A stretch of DNA of 64,000 bases, taken from positions 620,001 to 684,000 of the forward strand of contig CP007060.1 of NCBI GenBank assembly GCA_000230955.3, read 5' to 3'. The DNA comes from Halobacterium sp. DL1. GTDB taxonomy: Archaea > Halobacteriota > Halobacteria > Halobacteriales > Halobacteriaceae. The notes below the pieces were generated by a model, which made no database searches, was not told where the DNA came from, and saw only the letters and a program-made list of their open reading frames with translations. Shown piece after piece: positions 26,525 through 35,043 of the stretch. Positions within the stretch are counted from its first letter, which is position 1. Each line of letters starts with the position of its first letter. The position numbers were made by a program, and so were the translations under genes.

Positions 26525-27253
26525 ATGCAGGGTCAGAACCAGCAGCAGGCCTACGACCGCGGTATCACGATCTTCTCCCCGGACGGCCGACTCTACCAGG
26601 TCGAGTACGCGCGGGAGGCAGTCAAGCGCGGCACGGCGAGTATCGGCGTCCGAACCGCCGAGGGTGTCGTCCTCCTCGTCGACAAGCGCACGCGCTCCCC
26701 GCTCCTCGAGGGGTCCAGCGTCGAGAAGCTCCACAAGGTCGACGACCACGTGGGTGCCGCGAGCGCGGGTCACGTCGCCGACGCCCGCCAGCTCATCGAC
26801 TTCGCGCGCCAGCAGTCCCAGGTCGAGCGCGTCCGCTACGACGAACCCATCGGCGTCCGCACGCTGACCAAGGAGGTCACCGACCACATCCAGCAGTACA
26901 CGCAGGTCGGCGGCGCGCGCCCGTTCGGCGTCGCGCTCCTCATCGCGGGCGTCTCCGACGGCGAACCCCGCCTCTTCGAGACGGACCCCTCGGGCACGTC
27001 CAACGAGTGGAAGGCAGTCGCCATCGGTTCGGACCGCTCGGCCATCCAGGAGTACCTCGAGGACGAGTACGACGCCGACCTCACCGTCGACGACGGCATC
27101 GACCTCGCGCTGCGCGCGCTCAACGAGGGCCGCGAGGGCGCACTCGAGGGCGAGGGCGTCGGCATCGCGGTCGTGGACGCCGAGACCGCGACCTACCGCG
27201 AACTCGACGCCGAGGAAGCCGAAGCCCACATCGAGGAACTCGACATCGAGTAA
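26525..27253 (+). CDS. psmA: 20S proteasome alpha subunit
   Basis: 242 residues from the ATG at 26525. The N-terminus YDRGITIFSPDGRLYQVEYAR is the alpha-subunit signature; the propeptide and N-terminal Thr of beta subunits are absent. KRGTASIGVRT, RTLTKEVTDHIQQYTQVGGARPFGVALL and an acidic C-terminus follow the archaeal pattern. Alpha subunits form the outer gated rings of the proteasome and dock PAN/Cdc48 ATPases. A TATA-like CTTACGTC about 20-27 bp upstream suggests a short leader or leaderless mRNA. The beta subunit gene is not in this window. Confidence 0.97.
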   Translation: MQGQNQQQAYDRGITIFSPDGRLYQVEYAREAVKRGTASIGVRTAEGVVLLVDKRTRSPLLEGSSVEKLHKVDDHVGAASAGHVADARQLIDFARQQSQVERVRYDEPIGVRTLTKEVTDHIQQYTQVGGARPFGVALLIAGVSDGEPRLFETDPSGTSNEWKAVAIGSDRSAIQEYLEDEYDADLTVDDGIDLALRALNEGREGALEGEGVGIAVVDAETATYRELDAEEAEAHIEELDIE

Positions 27254-27347
27254 CCCGCCGGCCAGTTCTCCGTTCGGTCGCAATTGCTTCTCCGCAGGGA
27301 GCCTGGAGTGACGACCGACGGGTTCGTCGCTGGACACCGACCACTCC

Positions 27348-27476
27348 GTGTGGGACACGCTGTGGGTCACGACTAGCGCAGACGAACCGACGGACGAGGA
27401 CCGTCTGTGCGTCCCCGAGGGCTGCGTCCTCCCGCTCGTCGACGACGGCCGCGCGTGCGCGCGTCCGACGACCTGA
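27348..27476 (+). CDS. Possible 42-residue Cys-containing micro-ORF (doubtful)
   Basis: GTG at 27348 to TGA at 27474-27476. The frame reads as haloarchaeal coding sequence (LWVTTSADEPTDEDRLCVPEGC, then ACARPTT) with three cysteines in CVPEGC and CA, and the frame stays open back to 27312. There is no clear promoter. It could be the remnant of a longer gene or a small Cys protein. Its stop lies at the edge of a tandem repeat. Confidence 0.25.
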   Translation: MWDTLWVTTSADEPTDEDRLCVPEGCVLPLVDDGRACARPTT

Positions 27477-27511
27477 CACTCCGGCGTCGGGTTGACACTC
27501 CGGCGTCGGGT
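27474..27511. repeat. Perfect tandem duplication of 19 bp
   Basis: TGACACTCCGGCGTCGGGT occurs at 27474-27492 and again at 27493-27511, directly end to end. It lies about 45 bp upstream of the thioredoxin gene, next to the possible promoter (GTGCTTATCC near 27526). Confidence 0.85.
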
Positions 27512-27556
27512 CCGCTGGTAGTAGTGCTTATCCGAGTGCACCACGTACAATTCTGT

Positions 27557-27898
27557 ATGAGTTCGTCCACAGAGACGCGAACACCGATCCGCGCCGCAGA
27601 CGGCGCGGAACTCCGCGCGGTACTCGAAGCCCACGACCGCGTGCTCGTCGAGTTCTACACGAAGGGCTGTGCGATGTGCCAGGCCATCGAGCCGGTGCTC
27701 GGCAACGTGGCCCGGCAGACTGGAATCACGGTCGTGATGGCCAACCCCGGCGACGACGTCGAACTCGTCGACGAGTGGTCGATCCGGAGCGCGCCGACGC
27801 TCGTCCTCGTCGAGGACGGCGAGGAGGTCGCCCGACTCGCGGAGGGGTTCCAGGGCGGTGACGACATCGAGGCGTTCCTCGACGAACACGCGAACTGA
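27557..27898 (+). CDS. Thioredoxin-family protein (CAMC active site)
   Basis: 113 residues from the ATG at 27557. The N-terminal helix is followed by RVLVEFYTKGCAMCQAIEPVL, with the redox pair C38/C41 in CAMC instead of the classical CGPC. The cis-proline segment is SAPTLVLVEDGEEV. The Ala-Met dipeptide will change redox potential and partners. A TATA-like CTTATCC lies about 28 bp upstream. It probably acts as a cytoplasmic thiol-disulfide oxidoreductase; no partner reductase is adjacent. Confidence 0.9.
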   Translation: MSSSTETRTPIRAADGAELRAVLEAHDRVLVEFYTKGCAMCQAIEPVLGNVARQTGITVVMANPGDDVELVDEWSIRSAPTLVLVEDGEEVARLAEGFQGGDDIEAFLDEHAN

Positions 27899-27919
27899 CC
27901 GACCTGCTGTCTGTTCTCT

Positions 27920-28645
27920 TCAGCCCGCGTCGGCCTCTGCCCCGGGCACGTCGCGGTCGGTGAACGCGGGGAGGTGTGGGTCGCGCTCGGGGTTGCGGCC
28001 GAACGCCGGCAGGCCGCCCGCGAGCTGGTCGGTGAGGACGCGGCGGAGCCGGTTCAGACTCGTCTTGTCGAGGTCGTAGCGGTCGGCGAGACGCTGGAAC
28101 GCCGGCTCCTCGGTCACGTCGTGGCGCTTGTACTGCTCGAAGAGGTCCTCGAGGCGCTCGGAGGAGACGCTGCCCGCGTCGAGGTCGTCGAGCCCGAAGT
28201 AGCGCCGCCGGTCGACGTCCACGACGTGGCGGATGACCACGAGCGCCACCTTCTCGATGGCGCGCTGGCTCCCGAACTCCGTGAGGTCGATCTCGCCCAT
28301 GACGCCGAGGGCGACGTCGCGCTGCCACGGCGTCACGTCCACCGCGTTGCACAGCGCCTGCGTCGTCCGCAGGCGGTCGAGGTAGTGCGCCCGCCGGCTG
28401 TGGCCCTCGGTGGCCGTGTGGCGCTCGTCGTGGAGGCGACGGACGCTCTCCGAGAGGTCGGCCTCCGGTGACTCGGCGCGCCCGATGACCGTCGCGCTGG
28501 GTGAGACGACGCCCCACTTCCGGACGGTCGTGTCGCGCTGTGCCTCCGCACGGGACAGCGCACCCGCTCCGGGCCGGTGTTCGACGCGTCGGTCGCCGCC
28601 GCTGGCCGACTCCCACCGGACTGACGTCCCGGAGCCTGCTCGCAT
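27920..28645 (-). CDS. rpoeps: RNA polymerase epsilon-like subunit (haloarchaeal)
   Basis: 241 residues from the ATG at 28645, which follows a TATA-like AGTTTAAC (28672-28679) at leaderless distance. The core TTVRKWGVVSPSATVIGRAE, EGHSRRAHYLDRLR, TQALCNAVDVTPWQRDVALGVM and DKTSLNRLRRVLTDQLAG match, from memory, the protein annotated in haloarchaea as DNA-directed RNA polymerase subunit epsilon. The middle has cyclin-like helices reminiscent of TFB, so a general transcription role is plausible, though to my knowledge its function is not well established. The first about 45 residues are variable. A duplicated 38-bp element lies upstream. Confidence 0.8.
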   Translation of the reverse strand: MRAGSGTSVRWESASGGDRRVEHRPGAGALSRAEAQRDTTVRKWGVVSPSATVIGRAESPEADLSESVRRLHDERHTATEGHSRRAHYLDRLRTTQALCNAVDVTPWQRDVALGVMGEIDLTEFGSQRAIEKVALVVIRHVVDVDRRRYFGLDDLDAGSVSSERLEDLFEQYKRHDVTEEPAFQRLADRYDLDKTSLNRLRRVLTDQLAGGLPAFGRNPERDPHLPAFTDRDVPGAEADAG

Positions 28646-28745
28646 GTCGTCATCGTCCGGGCTGCCTACTGTTAAACTCTCGGTCGACGCCGTCGTTCGT
28701 CGATCAGAGCAGCCGCTCGTCGGTCGGAGCAGTGCCCGTAGAAGT

Positions 28746-28783
28746 CCTTCGTATCTACTCCTTGTCGCCAGAAGCACTTAAAG
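28746..28783 (-). repeat. Promoter-like 38-bp repeat, copy 1
   Basis: On the minus strand the element begins with a TATA-like CTTTAAGTGC and ends GATACGAAGG. It matches the second copy (28883-28920) at 36 of 38 positions. The conserved stretch spans a TATA box and the following about 28 bp where transcription would begin, and both copies read toward rpoeps. After the 38 bp both continue as CGAAGG(A)CTTCT, a small potential hairpin. Confidence 0.75.
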
Positions 28784-28882
28784 GAGGGTCGGGGCGGCCG
28801 ACACTCCCGGCGGTAGTGGAACGGAAACTCCTCGACGACCGGCGACGGAGCAGTCGCTGGGACGTCGTGACACCCCGAGAAG

Positions 28883-28920
28883 CCTTCGTATCTACACCTT
28901 GTCGCCAGAGGCACTTAAAG
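28883..28920 (-). repeat. Promoter-like 38-bp repeat, copy 2
   Basis: Second copy of the element at 28746-28783, 137 bp upstream of it in the direction of rpoeps transcription, and 21 bp beyond the stop codon of the DsbA-like gene. The two substitutions lie in the spacer, not in the TATA-like part. It could start a transcript that runs through copy 1 into rpoeps, or define a short RNA of about 130 nt. Confidence 0.75.
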
Positions 28921-28941
28921 AACGAACGGGGATGGAGTTCC

Positions 28942-29571
28942 CTACTCCGTGCCTTCGACCAGCCGCCGGAGCTGTGCCGGCGGGACGGCGCCGCGGGCGG
29001 CGTAGCCGTCGTAGGCGAACGTCGGCACGCCAGTGACGCCGGCCTCCCTCGCCTCGGCGAACTGCGCCTCGAGGCGCTCGCGCCACTCCTCGTCGGCGAC
29101 GGCGGAACGGATCTCCTCGGGGCCGAGGCCGACGTCCGCGGCGACGTCTGCGAGCACGTCCACGTCGCCGATGTCGCGGGCGTCCTCCCAGAGCGCCTCG
29201 AGGAGCGCGACGTCGAAGTCGAGCCACTGGTCGGGGTGCTCCTCTTTCACGTAGAACGACGCCACCTGCGCGTCCAGGGAGTCGACGTCCCGCGAGAGGT
29301 CGACGCTCATCTCGTCGGCGCCGTACTGCTCTTTGAGACGCTGGACGTTCTGTCTGGCCTGCTCGAAGTACGCCTCGTCCTTCCCGTCGTCGGCGTCGTG
29401 GTCGATCTCGCCGTCCGGCCCACGCTTGCCCGCGCGCAGGTCGAAGGGACGCCAGTCGACGTCGAGGCGGTCCTCGCGGCTCTCCTGGTACTCCGCGAGG
29501 GACTGCCGCCCGAGGTAGCAGAACGGACAGACGTAGTCCGAGTAGACGGTGATCGCGTCGGTGTCGCTCAT
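28942..29571 (-). CDS. DsbA-like thioredoxin-fold oxidoreductase (FrnE type)
   Basis: 209 residues from the ATG at 29571. The active site CPFC (C15-C18) in VYSDYVCPFCYLG is at the very N-terminus, a helical insertion domain (about 60-155) follows, and the cis-proline loop is VTGVPTFAYDGYAARGAVPP. This is the FrnE branch of DsbA/2-hydroxychromene-2-carboxylate isomerase-like proteins, cytoplasmic (no signal peptide), often tied to oxidative-stress resistance or polyketide isomerisation. It is transcribed toward rpoeps. Confidence 0.92.
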   Translation of the reverse strand: MSDTDAITVYSDYVCPFCYLGRQSLAEYQESREDRLDVDWRPFDLRAGKRGPDGEIDHDADDGKDEAYFEQARQNVQRLKEQYGADEMSVDLSRDVDSLDAQVASFYVKEEHPDQWLDFDVALLEALWEDARDIGDVDVLADVAADVGLGPEEIRSAVADEEWRERLEAQFAEAREAGVTGVPTFAYDGYAARGAVPPAQLRRLVEGTE

Positions 29572-29827
29572 GGACGCCCGTTGTCGCTGCGACGCGAAAA
29601 GCGACAGGCTAGCGGGGAATACCTCCGACGGTAGCCGACGTCGGCGAACACGTATGCGTCGCAATGCCATCCGGCGAATACGTCGGTGGTAGCTGGAAAG
29701 GTGGCATGTTGGTGTTCGAGGGCTGGTATCGTCGCCCGTCACAAGGAGTGTCTACAAGGTCACCGTCTCGCCGAACACGATCCGGTAATACCCAAAACTT
29801 TTCTCTAATCGTATTCCTGTTCATTGC

Positions 29828-30592
29828 ATGCGCGAACAGGACACTTTTCGGGTGAAGTCAACAGCGACGACTGTCCAAGTCATCGACGGATTGATCGCTC
29901 TAGACCACCCCGGAGTTGCCGACATCGCGGCCCACCTCGACATCCCGAAGAGTACTGCGCACGACCACCTCAGCACGCTCATCAGTTTGGGGCTTGTCGT
30001 CAAGGAGCCAGGCGGATACCGACTGGGTGCCCGCTTCCTCGAGTACGGCAGCTACGCACGCGACCAGATGGCGGTGTACCGTGCCGCCCGACCGGTGGTC
30101 GACCGACTCGCCGATGACACCGGCGAACGCGCAAACCTGCTGATCGAGGAAAATGGGCTCGGTGTCTACCTCTACAGTGCGGAGGGCGGATATCCGACTG
30201 AGATCGATACCCGCCCCGGGGAGCGAGTACCCCTCCAGACTACCGCGTCCGGAAAGGCAATCATGGCATTCCTTCCCCGGACCCATACCGCTGAGATAAT
30301 CGACGAGCATGGTCTTCCGGGAGCTACTGAAAAGTCGATCACGAACCGAGATGTACTGTTTACGGAACTTGAGCAGGTCCTGAACCGAGGATTCGCCATC
30401 GACGACGAGGAACACATTGAGGGAATTCGGTGTGTCGCCGCACCGGTACTCGACTGTGACGACACGGCTGTCGGCGCTGTCAGCGTCTCTCTACCAGTCA
30501 CCAGAGCGCCCGACGAGCCCGTCACGGACGAGATAGTGCGTCGCGTCCTCGGTGCCGCAGAAGGTATTGGGGAAACTATCGCGCGTTCGTAG
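29828..30592 (+). CDS. IclR-family transcriptional regulator
   Basis: 254 residues. An N-terminal winged helix (about 12-70; PGVADIAAHLDIPKSTAHDHLSTL) precedes the IclR effector-binding domain (about 80-250; VPLQTTASGKAIMAFLP, then DDEEHIEGIRCVAAPV). It is expected to bind a palindrome near a catabolic promoter and respond to a small carboxylate or sugar acid. A 9-bp palindrome GGTATTACC-type (29784-29792) lies about 36 bp before the start and could be its own operator. A second IclR gene follows 960 bp downstream. Codon use is less biased to G/C than the flanking housekeeping genes, consistent with an acquired island. Confidence 0.93.
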   Translation: MREQDTFRVKSTATTVQVIDGLIALDHPGVADIAAHLDIPKSTAHDHLSTLISLGLVVKEPGGYRLGARFLEYGSYARDQMAVYRAARPVVDRLADDTGERANLLIEENGLGVYLYSAEGGYPTEIDTRPGERVPLQTTASGKAIMAFLPRTHTAEIIDEHGLPGATEKSITNRDVLFTELEQVLNRGFAIDDEEHIEGIRCVAAPVLDCDDTAVGAVSVSLPVTRAPDEPVTDEIVRRVLGAAEGIGETIARS

Positions 30593-31550
30593 CGTCATTG
30601 TTTCCACAGTGGTGACCCACTCTCTGGGTTCGAGATAGTTTTCCGGCTATCCCGGATACCGGCATCTCGCCTGTGGGGTTGTAGTTGTCACCCTGTCAGA
30701 CCGTTGTGAGTGCGACCACCGGCTCGTGTGGCGGAAAACATATAGCTGGAAAACATATTTCGTTTTATTAGTGGCGGCCTCTGTACGATTCGGGGGCTGA
30801 AGTTACCTGCCAGTTGTGGTCGACGAAGAACCGCTCTATGTACTCCTCCTACACTTGAATCCTGGAGTACTCTCCTCATCTCATAGTCAGAACGGGGTGT
30901 TCCCGAACGCTACTCACTGATCAGACACTAGACAGCCGATAGTTGCGATCGCGCTATACTGCCGTCTCAGTTTAGTGAGGGTTCCTCATCTTTGGTTCGC
31001 CGCTCTCGTGGTTGTGGTAGTGATTGGTACTACTTCGACGACCCTGGTGTAGCACTGATTTAAATCCGGTATTAGCGGATTTCGTAGTGGGGCCTGATTG
31101 GGTGAATGCGATGGTAAAGTCCCGGCAAACACCGAGGTCGACCATCTCCCGTGAACAACGTCCTCGGCCACGACTATCGATAGTTCCTACACCACCTGTC
31201 ACTGGTGTCTGAACCAGTGAACTGAGCAGTCCACGATTTCAGCGACGGTCCGTAGCTCAACTTCTGACACGTACCGTGGTCGACGAGGGAGCGAAGATAT
31301 GGCCCGAAACTGATATATCGGCAGGGGGAATAACAAACGCACTTCTGTTATTTCCGGAATGTCGGTGTCGAATTCACCAGCTGAACGGTTCCACTGTTCG
31401 TTCAGCCGAGTGACCAAGAGGTGACGAGACGTTGATTCTCTGGTCATGACGCGAGGCTGCTGGGAACTGGTCCCGGACGACCTTCATCCCGGGGGTGGGC
31501 CGTTGAATTCAACAGCAACAACTTTCAACACCTTCTCCGTATGCTATACC
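30593..31550. other. Gene-free, AT-richer stretch between two IclR genes
   Basis: 958 bp with no convincing gene. Two copies of GGAAAACATAT lie at 30733-30743 and 30748-30758 (15-bp period), next to TTTTATTAG. Minus-strand frames at 30972-31202 and 31199-31447 are open for 76-82 codons but do not show haloarchaeal codon bias or a recognisable family. They may be eroded genes. Nothing here looks like an insertion sequence end. Confidence 0.5.
31502..31513. promoter_or_regulatory. 12-bp palindrome upstream of the second IclR gene
   Basis: GTTGAATTCAAC is a perfect palindrome ending 37 bp before the ATG at 31551, beside a weak AT-rich promoter region (AACTTTCAAC, about 31521-31530). The size, symmetry and position suit an IclR-family operator for autoregulation. 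Confidence 0.5.
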
Positions 31551-32348
31551 ATGCCAAACGCGGGCGAGAACAGCTCGACACGAACGGTCGACGCGGTCGG
31601 ACGGACGATCGATATCTTCGAAGCCCTCCACGAACTCGAGGGGGGTACGGTGACGGAACTGGCCGACCATCTCGGCTACTCGAAGAGCTCCGTACACGCG
31701 TATCTAACCAGTCTCGAGGAGCGTGAATTCGTCACCAAAGAGGGCTACTTCTACCGGCCTAGCTACCGCTTCATCACGATAGCCGAACGCCTCCGTCGAT
31801 CGCACTACGACATCTACAAATTCGGTCGGGAGGCGGCCAAGCGGCTCGCGGAGGAGACCGGCGAGTTCGTTCAGATAATGGTCGAGGAGTACGAGATGGG
31901 CATCCACATCTTCACGGCCTCGGGGAAGAAGGGCGTGTACGCAGACAAGTACCCGGTCGGACGACCGTGTCCGCTTCACTGCAACGCTGCAGGGAAGGCG
32001 ATCCTCGCCACCCTCCCGGAGCGGAAACTGCAGCGCATCGTGTTCCAGAACAATCTGCCTTCGATCACCGAGAACACCATCACTGACCCCGACGAACTGC
32101 TGCGGGAACTGGAGGCGATCCAGGAGACCGACGTCGCGTTCAGCACGGAAGAAGCTGTCATCGGGATGCGTGGTATAGCGTCACCTGTCGTTGGTCCGTC
32201 GGGGGAGACTCTCGGATCGGTCAACATCTCCGGGCCGGTGAGCCAGTTCGACACGGAACGGTTCCGTGAGACCCTCCCAGAGAAGGTCGTCGAGTGCTCT
32301 AACTTCATCGAGGTTGAGATAATGAACGAACGCGGATACGATGATTAA
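31551..32348 (+). CDS. IclR-family transcriptional regulator (second)
   Basis: 265 residues from the ATG at 31551. The winged helix (about 12-75) contains GTVTELADHLGYSKSSVHAYLTSL; the effector domain contains HIFTASGKKGVYADKYPVGRPCPLHCNAAGKAILATLPE and EEAVIGMRGIASPVVGPSGETLGSVNISGP. It is clearly distinct from the first IclR (29828-30592), so the pair is not a recent duplicate. It faces the carbohydrate ABC importer 700 bp downstream, the most likely target. The palindrome at 31502-31513 may mediate self-control. Confidence 0.93.
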   Translation: MPNAGENSSTRTVDAVGRTIDIFEALHELEGGTVTELADHLGYSKSSVHAYLTSLEEREFVTKEGYFYRPSYRFITIAERLRRSHYDIYKFGREAAKRLAEETGEFVQIMVEEYEMGIHIFTASGKKGVYADKYPVGRPCPLHCNAAGKAILATLPERKLQRIVFQNNLPSITENTITDPDELLRELEAIQETDVAFSTEEAVIGMRGIASPVVGPSGETLGSVNISGPVSQFDTERFRETLPEKVVECSNFIEVEIMNERGYDD

Positions 32349-33053
32349 ACGGGACCGACAGCAGTCCTCTACTACCGTGTGGACGGCCCTGCTTCCATCC
32401 TCTCGCCGATAGAGTGTACTCCCGTAGAGTACCGTCTATGCTGTACTCGTTCGAGTCGTTCTGGCCCACCTCGCAGGTGGACGCTGTTCTATTGCCGTGG
32501 TGCACACGAACTCGACTATCTGTCACTCTGTGGAATCGCTGCGAACTCGCCGGACCGACTCATCACCTCGGGATTACAGCACTTTGTCTGTAAGACCCCT
32601 GGGGTGAGGTCCAGGCTCACAAGACCCACAACCCGTTCTCTTCTCACGAACAGGGCTTCCTGGGTCGAGACCCCTCTATCGACGCCTCAGAGCCGCTCGC
32701 GAGTTATACGGGGGAATAATGGAGATTCGATCATTCCTCCTGTCCCCTGATGTTCTCCCCTTGCGAACGGTAGTCACACCTGTTGGAGTCGACGAACGCC
32801 CCCGGCCTCCCCCGTTCCAGCAGCTCCTCGAACTGACGAGGGCTCGTTTTTGTACTCCCGAGCGGTGATTTTTCGGCTCTCGCGAACGCACCTTCCTTCG
32901 ACAGAGTAGGTGTCTCGTCGGCGCGGAACTCAGAGTAAGTGCAGCCTTCTCGTGGCTAGATTCCGACTCCAGGTCACCCTTCTTACTACCGCTCAAAAAC
33001 GGTTGGCAATATTACAAAAATAGTTAACTGTGCTTGCTACGGTTTAACGTGTG
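32349..33053. other. Gene-free stretch upstream of the ABC ATPase
   Basis: 705 bp without a credible gene; the open frames on either strand lack acidic composition. The last 45 bp hold an AT-rich promoter: AAATAGTTAAC at 33018-33028, about 30 bp before the ATG at 33054. I see no transposase fragment. Confidence 0.5.
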
Positions 33054-34217
33054 ATGACTGCTCAAAACGAGGAGATCTCAGATTCTCGTAGCGGTGACGC
33101 CACGGAAGTCGAACCCTCGACCGAGGACGTCGCCGTTCGACTCCAGAACATCCGGAAGACGTTCAACGACGGTCAGATCGTCGCGTGTGAAGACTTCAAC
33201 CTGGACGTCGCGGAGGACGAACTCGTCGTCTTCCTTGGCCCATCCGGCTGTGGAAAGACGACGACATTACGGATGATCTCTGGCCTCGAACAGCCCGACT
33301 CCGGGTCGATATCCATCGAGGGTCAGAACGTCATCGGGAAGGCTCCAAAGGACCGCAACCTCGCGTTCGTCTTCCAGAACATCGCGCTTTACCCCCACAT
33401 GACTGTCCGAAAGAACATGCGGTTCGGGCTGGACATGAAGAGCGACCTCTCGAAGGCGGAGAAGAACAAACGTGTCGAAGAGGCTGCCGAGTTGCTCGGC
33501 CTCGAGGGTATGCTGGACCGGAAACCGTCCGAACTGTCCGGAGGGCAGCAACAGCGCGTAAGCCTCGGCCGCGCGATGGTCATCGAACCGGCCGCGTTCC
33601 TTCTCGACGAACCGTTCTCAGCGCTAGACGCGAACCTCCGAGACCAGATGCGCGTCGAGGTCAAGAAGCTTCAGCGACGCCTCAATACCGCGATGGTGTT
33701 CGTCACTCACGACCAGGAGGAGGCGATGACGCTGGGGGACAAGATCGTTATCATGAACTCGGGCCGCATCCAGCAGGTCGGCTCCGCCCACGACATCTAC
33801 AACGATCCCGCCAACCAGTTCGTCGCCCAGTTCATCGGCTCTCCCTCGACGAACGTGTTCGAGGCGACAGTCGTGGCCGACGGCGACGGGTTCGCTGTGG
33901 AGACCGATTTCTTCACCATCCCACTTCCCGACGAGCGGGTGGCCGGCGCCGACCTCACCGACGGGCAGTCGGTCTCCCTCGGTGTGCGCCCGGAGTACAT
34001 CGAACTCAACAGCGGCGCCTCGAAGTTCTCCGCGGAGGTCTCTGTCGTCGAACCTCGCGGAGACACCGACGCAGTCTACCTGATGGTCGACGACGAGGAG
34101 ATCCGGGCAATCACGTCGCAAGGCGAGATCGACGAGGACGCTGACTCGGTCTCCGTGGACGTGCGACCCGAGAACGTCTGGGTGTTCGACTCGGTCTCCG
34201 GGGACCGCCTGTTGTAG
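33054..34217 (+). CDS. Carbohydrate ABC transporter ATP-binding protein (MalK/UgpC type)
   Basis: 387 residues from the ATG at 33054 (a GTG three bases earlier is also in frame). Walker A GPSGCGKTT, Q-loop FVFQNIALYPHMTV, signature LSGGQQQRVSLGRAM, Walker B AFLLDEPFSALDANLRDQM and switch His FVTHDQEEA. The C-terminal TOBE/OB domain (about 260-387, GVRPEYIEL) is typical of sugar importers. It powers uptake through two MalF/MalG-like permeases. Unusually, it is not in an operon with them: they lie on the opposite strand from 35044 with their binding protein. Confidence 0.95.
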   Translation: MTAQNEEISDSRSGDATEVEPSTEDVAVRLQNIRKTFNDGQIVACEDFNLDVAEDELVVFLGPSGCGKTTTLRMISGLEQPDSGSISIEGQNVIGKAPKDRNLAFVFQNIALYPHMTVRKNMRFGLDMKSDLSKAEKNKRVEEAAELLGLEGMLDRKPSELSGGQQQRVSLGRAMVIEPAAFLLDEPFSALDANLRDQMRVEVKKLQRRLNTAMVFVTHDQEEAMTLGDKIVIMNSGRIQQVGSAHDIYNDPANQFVAQFIGSPSTNVFEATVVADGDGFAVETDFFTIPLPDERVAGADLTDGQSVSLGVRPEYIELNSGASKFSAEVSVVEPRGDTDAVYLMVDDEEIRAITSQGEIDEDADSVSVDVRPENVWVFDSVSGDRLL

Positions 34218-34512
34218 TGACACCCGGGACAGGGTGCTGCAACGGGACTACTGACCCGCCGTTGGACTTCTCGGTCACGAAGGACCCTCCCACAGTCACC
34301 AATCTGCGCCACGCGGGCAGCCGTCTGGGCATCGGCTCCTCGAACACGGTGGCGCCGATCGAAACGAGCGGTCCCGCTGACAGGGGCCCGTCGGTCAGCC
34401 ACCCTGCAAGACAACTGGAGGAGGAGTTTGATGTGTACTCCAGCCACCGAGGACGGCCGTGTCGGTTACCTCACCGGAGAATTTTTGATGGTCGATTTCG
34501 TGGGTAACGGTG

Positions 34513-34731
34513 ATGTCAGCCAGATTTGACCGCGCCAGACAGTACACCAAGGTATCAATCTCGGTCGTCGGTTACGGATTGCTGACCCTGTTCATGCTGC
34601 TCCTCGCCTACTTGACCTACAAGTACGGTGGCGGGTTCGCGGACTGGAAGTCGGTCGTCACCATCCTGTCGCTATCGATGATCGCCTTCATCACTGGTTG
34701 GTTCGCCGTGACCAGCTGGCGCGACCGGTAG
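34513..34731 (+). CDS. Small two-helix membrane protein next to the ABC importer
   Basis: 72 residues from the ATG at 34513 (GTG at 34510 also in frame). There is a basic start (SARFDRARQYTK), two hydrophobic helices (about 15-36 and 46-66) and the end SWRDR. It lies downstream of the ATPase on the same strand and just ahead of the 3' end of the permease operon. It may be an accessory membrane component of the importer; that is inference from position only. Confidence 0.65.
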   Translation: MSARFDRARQYTKVSISVVGYGLLTLFMLLLAYLTYKYGGGFADWKSVVTILSLSMIAFITGWFAVTSWRDR

Positions 34732-35043
34732 CTCCCTCTCGACAGCGAACACTGGGCGGTCAATCGCCGACCATCTTCGCCTCACTGCACTCGCCAAGGC
34801 GGTCACGAACACGGTGAACTAGGCAGCCAGTCCGGACGACTGGCGCAGTTCGTTCTGGTGCGGAGCGGTCGACGTCAGCGAACGGAGATTCCAACTCGTC
34901 GAAGGCAGGCGCGTTTCTCGGGATGCTAGCTGGACATACAGTGTGAGCCCTCCTCGTTGCTGGCGAAGCCCCTCTAGGGATCGTCGGTGCTGTCAGAGGA
35001 CTCGGATCCAGAGCAGAACGGAGCGTGCCCGGCCGTTCGAGGT
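34732..35043. other. Gene-free convergent spacer
   Basis: 312 bp between convergent transcripts. No coding signal, repeat or strong terminator hairpin was found by eye. Confidence 0.4.

Noticed and set aside
30972-31447. Minus-strand frames that might be transposase remnants
   Set aside because: No DDE or other transposase motif, no terminal inverted repeats or target duplication; kept only as possible eroded DNA.
34217-34507. 96-codon plus-strand frame after the ABC ATPase
   Set aside because: Overlaps the ATPase stop in another frame, not acidic, many Pro/Arg/Ser; no ribosome site.
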